DNA of 21,809 bases from a virus. The notes beneath the pieces were generated by a model. It was given only the letters and a program-made list of their open reading frames with translations, did not search any database and was not told where the DNA came from. This document shows positions 6,701-14,400 of this stretch, one piece after another. How positions within the stretch are numbered: the stretch's first letter is position 1; every line of letters starts with the position of its first letter. Where the stretch lies: positions 1-21,809 of IMG/VR virus record IMGVR_UViG_3300025110_000153. One strand, given 5' to 3'. A program made the position numbers and the translations under genes.

Positions 6701-9583
6701 TGTATAAGTTATATCTGCTGATTGAGCCTGAGCCTTAAAGCCTGTGAAATGTGCGCCGTCACTATCAGCTTCGCTTAGCCTTAATTCTTTTGCGTTATCA
6801 ATAATTAAATTGCCCGTCATGGTTGAACCAGACTTTGCGACAGCAGCACCAGCCGTTGTGGCAGCAGCATCAGCAGCATCCTTAGCTGCTTTTACAGAAG
6901 CACCTGTGGCCGCAAGGGTCGTACTAGTGCTTGTAGTCGAATCAACTAACTGGACAACACCAACAACAGAAGTGGTCCCTGCAACAATTTTCGAACCAGC
7001 AATTGCAGCCGATCCAGAAATATCAGCATTAACAATTGCTCCTGCTGCAATAGACGTAAGTCCTGCATTATTTATGCTTATGTCTCCTGTAACTGCTACT
7101 GCTGTTGGAACGTTTGATCCGTTACCAACAAGTATTTGAGCAGAAGTTAAAGAAGCTAACTTACTAAATGCAATTGCAGCTCCAGCAGCTAAATTCGCAT
7201 TGACTAAGCTTGCATCAACCATTGTTGATGTAACTGTATTTGTATCTCCACTTGTTATTACATTTCCAGAGACATCAGGAAAAAGTATTGTTTTATCGCT
7301 AGAAGTTGGATTCGTTACACCAATAGTGGTCTCAAATGCGTCTATACTCGAACCTTCAAAGACAAGGCTTCCGGTATTACCAACGAGTAGCTGACCCGTC
7401 AGTGTACCACCCGCGAAACCCATCTTTTCTGTTTCTAATTCTTGAATCGCATCTTGTACGTTAGTAGCACTAACTTGACCATAAGGTGTGAAAGTGATAT
7501 TGCTTGCCACTTGGCCCGCTACGGTCTGCGATAAATCGATCTCATTCCATGACGAGCCAGCACTATTTGTTACTCCTAAAATATAATCAGGAGGAGCAAA
7601 TGCGATAGCTGGAGCTGGAGAAGCTGGAGTTCCAGAACTTGATACAACGACATAAACACCATCCGTAGTAGCACTAGGTGTAGGCAAATTAGAACCAACA
7701 GATAAACCAGCAGCTATACCAGCCGAGGTTGTCGCAACCATTTGGCTCGTTCCAGCGTTATACGTTCCACCAAAAACAAGACTTCCTTTTGTCAGCGTAG
7801 TAATCGCTTGCCAAGCATTTCCATCCCAAATGAACGCATCCTCAGAGACAGTATCGAAAAGAATTTGTCCTGAAAAATCAGCCGTTGGATAACCACTTTG
7901 GGCAATAGATTGAAAGACTGCTGTAGAGCTATTGCTGAGTTTTGCCCCAGTAATAGAATCGTTAGCTATCCTCGCAGCATCTAAACTTCCACTTGTTATT
8001 TTACTAGCAGCAAGATTAGGAATCAAAGCAGCCGTTAATGCTGCACCCGATGTAACTACACCTTTAGTATTAACAGTAACTGATTGAAAAGTACCAGCAC
8101 TAACTCCACTTGTAGAAGTTGATAAATTACCAGAACCATCAACAGTTAAACCTCCATTAGATGTTATTTGTACTGCACCTTTAGCACTCGTGGTCGCTGT
8201 TGGGAGGTCTCCTGCTACTAAACCTGTAGCAGAAGTGATCTGCCCAGTACTCGAGAATGTGATACCTGAGACGGTTGCACCAGTTACGCTATTTGAAAGA
8301 GATAAAACGCCTGATCCGTTAACGCTTAACCCAGTGCCAACAGAAATACCACCAACAGCACTAGAAGTTGCTATAGGAAGGTCACTTGCTCCAAGTGCTG
8401 CTGTTCCAGTAATCAATCCTTGAACGTTATATGTGATCCCAGATCTTGTTGCTGCTCCACCAGTAACAGCATTATTAATACCAAGATTTCCACCCGCTAC
8501 ATTTAGTGATCTATCAATATTTGATGTATTTAATTTTGCAGCAGTAATTGTTCCATCTCTTAACTTGGTAGAGCCATCTAGACCAGTAGAACTATTAGTA
8601 GAAGTCTCAACTTTGTCATTTGTAACCGCTCCTGTATCAATACGACTTGCGTTAATAGCACTTGAGCCAATACGAGCAGCAGGAATAGTTCCACTTGTTA
8701 ATTTTGCAGCACTATGATCTGGAATATCTGCGGCAGCTAAAGTCCCTGTTCCAGTAACAATTCCTTTTGTATTTACAGTTACCTTTGCATAATCACCAGC
8801 ATTAACAGACGCTTGAGTCGCTATAGATAAATTTCCACTTACATCTACAGCCATTCCTCCAGAAGTAGGAACAATAACCCCACCTTTTGCCGATGTTGTA
8901 GCGGCAGGAATAGTTGTAGCAGTAGCAGAGGTTGACCCTGCAGTAACTTGTCCTTTTGCGTTGACTGTTACAGACGCATACGTTCCAGCAGAAAGACCAC
9001 TTACGTTTTTTACATCTATTGCTCCTGTATTACTAACTTCTAGTAAAGAACCAGATTCAACCTTTACAGCACCAATAGCACTAGCTGTTGCTTCAGGTAA
9101 ATCAGTAGAAGAAAGGTCGGCAACACTACTAATTAATCCTTCTGCTGTATAAGTAATTCCGTTTTTTGTTCCTGATGTAATACTATTTCCAATCCCAAGC
9201 TTGGAGGCAACAACAGATAAGCCACGATCAAATTTACTAGCATCTAATTTAACAACAGGTACAGATCCATCTCTTAACTTTTGGCTGCCATCAATCCCAG
9301 TAGTTGCAGATGTAGAAGTCTCAATTTTTATATTAGTAACTTTATTATCAACTATTGTTGCTGTGTCTACTAGGTTCGTTCCTAACGTTCCTACTTTCGA
9401 TCCTGGTATTGCTCCGTCAGCTAAAAAACTAGTTCCCGTTGCCGTAACAACAGCGTTCACCAAGTCTTTTACAGTTACCTTTTTTGTTTCAGTTGCGCTG
9501 ACGTCAGCAACAGCTAATTCGTCAGCCTGATTAATATCTGCTTCGACAAGCCGATTTAAACCAGTTATCTGTAGATCAGCCAT
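3722..9583 (-). CDS. Giant tail fiber protein with internal duplication and propeller-like C-terminal region
   Basis: A 1953-residue fiber, probably the host-binding organ at the tail tip. Residues 1-60 (MADLQITGLN, then AVADVSATETKKVTVKDL) resemble a virion-attachment segment common in marine phage fibers. Residues about 80-540 are two Ser/Thr/Gly-rich direct repeats of about 225 residues. Later come LTG motifs typical of fiber shafts (GGTLTGQLLV at about 725, GSTMTGNLII at about 918), an Ala-rich helix (897-917) and beta-rich repeats such as GNIGIGTTSPN (1343-1353). About 1480-1880 holds repeated strand patterns (NNVIIFAF, KFVIIYEE, DRLYIFLA, ERVVVIFE, QSVAMYQV) that suggest a beta-propeller. 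The last 70 residues (YVGIANNTASDGQ to LVRS) resemble a conserved fiber cap. No intramolecular-chaperone ending is seen. The ribosome site is AGGA, 5 nt before the ATG. Confidence 0.88.
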   Translation of the reverse strand: MADLQITGLNRLVEADINQADELAVADVSATETKKVTVKDLVNAVVTATGTSFLADGAIPGSKVGTLGTNLVDTATIVDNKVTNIKIETSTSATTGIDGSQKLRDGSVPVVKLDASKFDRGLSVVASKLGIGNSITSGTKNGITYTAEGLISSVADLSSTDLPEATASAIGAVKVESGSLLEVSNTGAIDVKNVSGLSAGTYASVTVNAKGQVTAGSTSATATTIPAATTSAKGGVIVPTSGGMAVDVSGNLSIATQASVNAGDYAKVTVNTKGIVTGTGTLAAADIPDHSAAKLTSGTIPAARIGSSAINASRIDTGAVTNDKVETSTNSSTGLDGSTKLRDGTITAAKLNTSNIDRSLNVAGGNLGINNAVTGGAATRSGITYNVQGLITGTAALGASDLPIATSSAVGGISVGTGLSVNGSGVLSLSNSVTGATVSGITFSSTGQITSATGLVAGDLPTATTSAKGAVQITSNGGLTVDGSGNLSTSTSGVSAGTFQSVTVNTKGVVTSGAALTAALIPNLAASKITSGSLDAARIANDSITGAKLSNSSTAVFQSIAQSGYPTADFSGQILFDTVSEDAFIWDGNAWQAITTLTKGSLVFGGTYNAGTSQMVATTSAGIAAGLSVGSNLPTPSATTDGVYVVVSSSGTPASPAPAIAFAPPDYILGVTNSAGSSWNEIDLSQTVAGQVASNITFTPYGQVSATNVQDAIQELETEKMGFAGGTLTGQLLVGNTGSLVFEGSSIDAFETTIGVTNPTSSDKTILFPDVSGNVITSGDTNTVTSTMVDASLVNANLAAGAAIAFSKLASLTSAQILVGNGSNVPTAVAVTGDISINNAGLTSIAAGAIVNADISGSAAIAGSKIVAGTTSVVGVVQLVDSTTSTSTTLAATGASVKAAKDAADAAATTAGAAVAKSGSTMTGNLIIDNAKELRLSEADSDGAHFTGFKAQAQSADITYTLPATAPTTGQVLKSGSTATTLEWATDSANAGGSNTQVQFNNSGAFAGSASLTFNSGTGALTATSFVGNVTGDLSGTASSLTVTANNTTDETVYLLFADGATGSQGAESDTGLTYNPSTGLLTSTGFSGSGASLTSLNASNLGSGTVATARLGTGTASSSNYLRGDGTWQAVPSGTTINNNANNRVITGSGTANTLEGEANLTFDGTTLAVTGTASANAIQSSYGGITTRLGYVSGGAEGVVETTSNHSLVLGVNSSEKARIDSSGRLLVGLTDGSQSTQDGNLQIKQSACIRRHVASAGAGTLRFEKTRAATDTNTVVQNGDNLGEIFWYGADGNSYELAAGISASVDATPGDGDMPGRLSFGTTPDGSAGLTTRMVITNSGNIGIGTTSPNVYANQTTLTIDGTDNSRLDLEVGGTLKGSIWTNSGGIGIDAGANEISLYSGSAERFKIGNSGQLGIGGATYGTSGQVLTSGGSGAAVSWADAGGAPEITANASGAVTAGKTMIINSNGTTSPVSATTAIRSTALWGTNTDSSLTSNNGKDWKLCYDNDNNVIIFAFKNSSNDIKAYAGTPGTDTITWGSETTIESNNSQGVDIAYVGSGKFVIIYEETSQGYCKGRMISVSNNAITVGAARGMMNGQDGGNKPTCVYHPEQDRLYIFLARQNNERVHMAACLVDQSNIDAWESDWRGKTVGGSGQDPDGLMLYGPVAGANKNTRLDVGDQGVSTGTRAVYDSVSERVVVIFECMSDTSIMVTSCDVMTSDGRSNPQTVNTNSPDQYSNMTIAYDSVTDQSVAMYQVSNNVYARALDFGGSSFSMGTEITVYNAASNRSEVRGISGGCVAFLYQGPNDDLSCKIGTLNTSDDNISLSAVGTLSSDINSGNGSPTATIWNPTQEKIHVQYKQGDSGPKYFDTVAVTETTTTALRYVGIANNTASDGQSVTIRTFGSTNSNQSSLTPGSVYYIQKNGTLATTADTPSVVAGVALSATSILVRS
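7967..9340 (-). repeat. Tandem duplication of about 225 codons inside the fiber gene
   Basis: Two diverged direct copies are visible at protein level: fiber residues about 82-306 (bases 9340-8666) and 320-539 (8626-7967), offset by 238 residues. Matching landmarks in order are VTNIKIETSTS / VTNDKVETSTN, GIDGSQKLRDG / GLDGSTKLRDG, GITYTAEGLIS / GITYNVQGLIT, DLPEATASAIG / DLPIATSSAVG, VTVNTKGIVTG / VTVNTKGVVTS and KLTSGTIPAARI / KITSGSLDAARI. The copies have diverged clearly, so the duplication is old. Fibers commonly change shaft length this way. Confidence 0.85.
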
Positions 9584-9615
9584 TGAGTCCTAACTAAAAA
9601 ACCATTAGCAATATC

Positions 9616-10482
9616 TTAAACCTGTTCGAGCAATATGGGACTAAGATTTTCCTGAAGAATTTTATCTGAGCTTTCTTGTAATAAATAACCAGGGGTGTCA
9701 CCCGTCTTTAATTTGACTGATCCATTGGTTACAAATTCAATTCTTGTCTCAATAACTTCAGCAGGACTAACACTTACAGCGACATTTGTAATAATGCAGT
9801 TTGCCTCATAGTAAACATTATTTTTAGCATTATTAGTATCACGGTAGATGTAAAACAATCCGTCAAAATCTGATCCTTGCTGTGTTCTAACAATTAATTG
9901 AGCAAGATAAAAAGGAAATTCTGAATCAGTGCCATATTCACTTTTTCTATTACCTGTCTCATAACTATGCTCCCAAATACAACTCATTGTTCCTTGACCG
10001 CTAATTATTCCTGCCTCGTATTGATTTCTAAATTCATCTCCAAGATTCGTTAAATCAACCTGCTCTCTACTCGTTGTCATTTCAAAATCTCTTACATTTG
10101 CAACATGCCTAAAATTTTCATTCCTAGTTTTTATCAGAATATCTTTTGAAGCGCTAGGGACTGCAAGCGCCAAAGCTGTTGATTGCAAACCTTCAATTGC
10201 TTTAGCAAATGTGTCATACAAACGAAGCCCTCCTACAGGGTCAACATTTACAAACCAACTACCGTCTTCATAAGAATGACCGCTAACAAGTTCAAGAGTT
10301 GACTTGTCTGCTGTTGCTATATCAATTCTATCTCCTGTTAACAACGAACCAGAACTATGGTCTACACTAAATCTTCTTCTAGAAGTATTGACATCAGAAG
10401 GATCTAACTTTGTTGCCAAAGTAGATTGAAGTGAATCTCTTTTAAGGGCTATTTCACCCGACTGACCAAAGTAAACACCCAT
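9616..10482 (-). CDS. Tail tube-fold paralog with inserted domain (tail tip/adaptor protein)
   Basis: A 288-residue protein. Its opening (MGVYFGQSGEIALKR) matches the openings of the adjacent 154-residue protein and the major tail tube protein. Residues 127-170 (VANVRDFEMTTSREQVDLTN, then QYEAGIISGQGTMSC) and the later ITNVAVSVSPAEVIETRIEF segment repeat the tube-protein signature. Residues about 38-110 are an insertion with LLTGDRIDIAT and FVNVDPVGGLRLYDTFAKAI, at the same place as an insertion in the major tail tube protein. The C-terminus carries a short repeated pattern (LLQESSDKILQENLSPILLE). The start ATG lies at the stop of the preceding gene, one shared base. It is followed by the fiber, so it may form a ring joining fiber and tip. 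That role is inferred. Confidence 0.65.
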   Translation of the reverse strand: MGVYFGQSGEIALKRDSLQSTLATKLDPSDVNTSRRRFSVDHSSGSLLTGDRIDIATADKSTLELVSGHSYEDGSWFVNVDPVGGLRLYDTFAKAIEGLQSTALALAVPSASKDILIKTRNENFRHVANVRDFEMTTSREQVDLTNLGDEFRNQYEAGIISGQGTMSCIWEHSYETGNRKSEYGTDSEFPFYLAQLIVRTQQGSDFDGLFYIYRDTNNAKNNVYYEANCIITNVAVSVSPAEVIETRIEFVTNGSVKLKTGDTPGYLLQESSDKILQENLSPILLEQV

Positions 10483-10946
10483 TAGTTAACCAAAGTTGTA
10501 TTGGTAAATGGCGCTCCATTTGCTTCCCAACTAATATCCGCAGAAGCAACCTCTCCAGTTGCAATACTCATTGATACACCAGTTATAAAAGCAGAAAATT
10601 GAATATCTCTTATATCGTTTGCTCCTGTTGTTAAACGTAATTTCAAAGTAACTGCTGTTGAAGCTGTATTTTCTCCTTCGCCTGCTGCTGTTCCCGTTCC
10701 AATAGCATTTGTCAAAATTGCATTTAAATTTGATGGTTTGCTAGACGCTGAATTGTCTTCTGTGTAGTAAAACAATCTTGCACTACCTGAGTAACTTCTA
10801 ACTCCAGCAGCGAGAGTTCTATCAGTGTCTGCCATTGAAGTAGTTTCAAGAACAGCCATTGAACCAGAGAAAGACCAAGACTGGATCTTTGCAGCCTTAA
10901 CGTCTCCTATGTAAAGTTCTCCGTCTTTACCTGAATAAAAAGCCAC
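10482..10946 (-). CDS. Tail tube-fold protein (second paralog)
   Basis: A 154-residue protein starting at GTG (10946-10944). It carries the same compact fold signature as the major tail tube protein. The opening is AFYSGKDGELYIGD; then IQSWSFSGSMAVLETTSMAD and SYSGSARLFYY follow in the first half. FITGVSMSIATGEVASADIS and WEANGAP come near the end. Unlike its two relatives it has no inserted domain, so it may be close to the basic tube unit. It lies between a minor tail gene and the third paralog, with stop and start joined to the latter. A role as a tip-proximal tube or distal-tail ring is likely from position; a plain second tube protein is the alternative. Confidence 0.65.
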   Translation of the reverse strand: MAFYSGKDGELYIGDVKAAKIQSWSFSGSMAVLETTSMADTDRTLAAGVRSYSGSARLFYYTEDNSASSKPSNLNAILTNAIGTGTAAGEGENTASTAVTLKLRLTTGANDIRDIQFSAFITGVSMSIATGEVASADISWEANGAPFTNTTLVN

Positions 10947-10974
10947 AACCTAAAAAATCAATACGTTGTTCTTA

Positions 10975-11409
10975 TTATATGGGTGCATCTAAACAAGCAA
11001 CAAAACTACAGCTAACATTATTTCTTCCGACAAAAGTAGTAGTTACAGTAGGCGGTCCTGAAAATCTCCATTTTAACTGCGTTTCTTCAATATATTGGTT
11101 TTGCAAATTAGTATCTGTGACTCCTGCTGTAACAACTTTGTTTCTTACATTATTCTCAATAAACTCAATCCAAGTAGATTGGGTTGAAGTCCAATCTTCG
11201 TTTGAATCTTTATAAGCTGCCAAAATACTAACAACATTAGCGTCACTAATATTTGAAAAACCAAGGGTCAGGGTCGCATTAATACGTCTGTTTCCATAGC
11301 GAAGAGTAGTCTTTGTTCCGTCCAAAGATTCAAATTCAGTTTTTGGATAAGTCCCAGGAGAATAGCTTCTAGAACTTGGAGCGATAGAAGGAAAATATGT
11401 TGCAGGCAT
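10975..11409 (-). CDS. Minor tail protein of unknown function
   Basis: A 144-residue protein that follows the tip gene after a 3-nt gap. It begins with PATYFPSIAPSSRSYSPGTYP, then FESLDGTKTTLRYGNRRINATLTLGF with a probable beta hairpin, a helical NISDANVVSILAAYKDS and an aromatic end (LKWRFSGPPTVTTTFVGRNN). It has no signal peptide or membrane segment. This SRSYSPG...YP...G...RYGN arrangement is one I associate with small tail proteins of marine phages, without a firm family name. It lies between the J-like tip protein and two tube paralogs, so a tail-tip role is likely. Confidence 0.62.
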   Translation of the reverse strand: MPATYFPSIAPSSRSYSPGTYPKTEFESLDGTKTTLRYGNRRINATLTLGFSNISDANVVSILAAYKDSNEDWTSTQSTWIEFIENNVRNKVVTAGVTDTNLQNQYIEETQLKWRFSGPPTVTTTFVGRNNVSCSFVACLDAPI

Positions 11410-11412
11410 TTT

Positions 11413-14400
11413 TTAATCACTAAAGATTTGGTTACTTGAGTTAGCCCAGTTTTGTAACATTGCTAGTTTACCGTCACTTGTTAATTCTGCGTACGAACCA
11501 GTTAATTCCACAAGGCCGTCATCTCCAAAAGTAATACTTTCTACTTTGTAGCACTGATCAGAGGATTCTGATTCCTTAATTGTGAATAGTGATCCTCTGT
11601 ATGTAGAAGGTAGTGGATTTGAAAAATTCGCCGTAGCTTCTGTCACTGGCATTATTTCGCCAGCCACTATTGTTGAAGGATTCCAGTAATAGAAAGTTTT
11701 ACTGCCACTAATTGTGTCTTTACTTACAACAGTTCCATCCTCAAGAATCGCACCGTTGTTAAATCGTTGAACGTGTTGTGTTGTTGAAAATACTCTGATG
11801 TAATCGCCAGGTCTAACTCCGTTAACGTAATGAGGAGCAGTTTTAAAACTTACGGTGTGATCTAAATGTTTTCTTAAAACTAAGGTATATTTTGCAAACA
11901 AAACTGCTGCTTCACGACTAGTACAAAAACCACTCAAATCAAAAGTTTCTAATGGATCATCTGCATGTTCTGTTCCAAACAAACGAATAACAGCAGACTT
12001 TCTTTCAGGAAATCCATTTTCTTGTTCTTGACGATAAAGAACATTTGCTTTAAAAGCTTGCCTGTCTTCTGGGGATAAAAAAGAAACACTTAAATCGCTG
12101 ATATTTCCATCAGTAAACATTGCTTTAATTTTCGGCTTTGAATGTTCTCCATCTAAGTCAATTTCAAACGTATTAGGATCAAAAGGAACAGCAGGGTATA
12201 AACTAAATTTTCCTCCAATAATCGTAAAATCTAATAAACAGTAAAGAGCTTGCTGATAAATAAATTCTCTTAAATTCACTCGATCAGCAATCATCCCGTC
12301 CCAAAAAAGTTTGTTTGCCTTACAGAACTTTGCAGCAACTGTCATGTTTGCATCATCAACAGAAGATTCACTAATAACTGCTCCAGCTCCTAGCGTTTTA
12401 TCTGTTAACAAGGCATAAGCAATTTCAGGAAATAGATTTGTTGCCCTTTTATCTCCAACCCATTCACCTTGGTTATCTTTCCCCTGAAGAATATCTTGCA
12501 CCTTTACTCCTTCTTTAAAGTAAGCAGAAAACTGACTAAAGTTTGTCCACTCTTTTGAGCTATTAATCCTTAATCCTGCGTAAGCTAAGTTTTCATAAGT
12601 CGCTGAATCTCCTTCTTTTCTATCCCCTTCTGTTTCTACAATTTCATTACAATATGTTATTTGGTGTTCTGGTCCGTCTAAATGACTTGATCTGTCACCT
12701 TCATATTGCCAGAAATCAGAAGCAGCATCATAAGGATTTAACTCAGAAGAACCAATTTCATCGCTGTAAAGACTGTCTGAAGAAGAACTAGTATCAACAT
12801 TTACTTCGAGTTGTATATCTGTAGTAATACCAGCAAAATTAAGATCATCTTTATCTATGTATACCTTTTGTTTGTGTGTATAATCTTTTCCCATGTCAGT
12901 CACGGTCCATTCTCCGTACCACTCTGTGCCAGCAGAATAAATAATTACCTGAGCTTCCAAATCTTGACCATCATCCTCATTAGTTTTAATACTTACCTTT
13001 TTATTAACAGTTGGAGTTGCTGTTAATGTTGTTTGTTCAATCTTCGTGACTCCATATAAATTTGCCGTTTGATTCGTACCTTTAACAAATTTTCCCCCTC
13101 TTCCATCTAATGTCGTGTAATGAAATTCAACAGGACTATTATCTCCTGATGCTTTTACCTGATGATTATCCCATGCAGGACCAGTAAGCCCTTCAATATT
13201 ATCGGTTACATCTACATTATTAATGTATAAACTCCAAGTTGTACTCCCTGCTTCTGGATGATTATCGAATCTAGCAATAACAGTATGATGTATTCCTGAA
13301 CCTGTTACATAGCCACCAAAACCAGGATAATAAAGTTTATTAGTAAATATTGTTCTAATTTGTCTAGCAATTGGCAAATTGCTTATGGAATAGTCATCCC
13401 TACTCCCCCCGTGATTTGGTACAAAACCAGTAACTTTATAATGAGCTTTTTGTACTTTTACTCTATCTGGTGCTCCTAAGTTCCATTCTGTATTGCTTAA
13501 CTTTTGTTTAGTTAGTGCATGATCTTTAGTTCCTGCAAATTGAACAATAAAGTCTTCATTGTTGATACTACAACTAAACTTTTCTATTGACCCAGATGTC
13601 CTTGCACCGTTGGAATTTAAAATAACAGCCTTAACAGGGGTATATCTTTCGTTGGCTTCGTATTCTTGTACTTCTTTAACAATAGCAGCACCAGGCCAAG
13701 GATAAAATCTGTACTCGTATTGATCTAAAGTAGGTTGATCTATTCTTATATAGTTATACTGAAACTCTGGAGTATTACCCCTGACACAAAACAAACCCGT
13801 ATGATGCAAGGTGTTAACTTCAGGCTTTAACCAATTCCAATCATCTTGTCCTACCTTTCTAACTTGTAATTTAAAGAAGCTATATCTAGTAATAAATTTA
13901 TTTATATTACCTAGTGTAAGTGTAGAATTATGATCATAAATCTTACCTATTTCTTCTTCTGTTGGCTTGCTATTTACATTTGCAAATTGAATTTCTTTAA
14001 ATACTTTTGACTTAATTCCTATTTCAGTAATATGACATTTTCTATTATTGGAAATAGTTCCTAAACTAACTTTTTGAAGTGCATATCGACTATTTGGATT
14101 AAAAATTTGATTATACTTTTGTTCATAATAAAAATGATCATCTGAATTTAAGTCTCCAGGCTTAACCGTGAAAAAATCACCATCTTCATCCCAATCAGGA
14201 TTCCCACAATGCGGTCCTAAACCATCAATAGGATCAGGTACTGCTTCATACTTTCCTTCTTCTACTACTTTGAAAGAAAATACTCTAATTTTTGTGCCAT
14301 CCCACGGATCTCCGTTTATAAGCTGTTTATTATCTTCCTCTATTAAGGTACAAGTAACTAAAGCTGAACCAGCCATGTATTGTTCACCTAAAGCAAGGTA

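Noticed and set aside
6744-7139. Plus-strand open frame of 131 codons inside the fiber gene
   Set aside because: It is opposite a long, clearly structured fiber reading frame, has no ribosome site or neighbours, and a Val/Ala/Pro-biased composition typical of antisense frames. The same holds for the other plus-strand frames between 7200 and 9530.
10974-11003. TATAAT (minus) overlapping the stop of the 144-residue tail gene, with TTGTTG 18 nt upstream
   Set aside because: Only half of the -35 positions match and the box lies on the stop codon in AT-rich DNA, so it is not enough to call a promoter.
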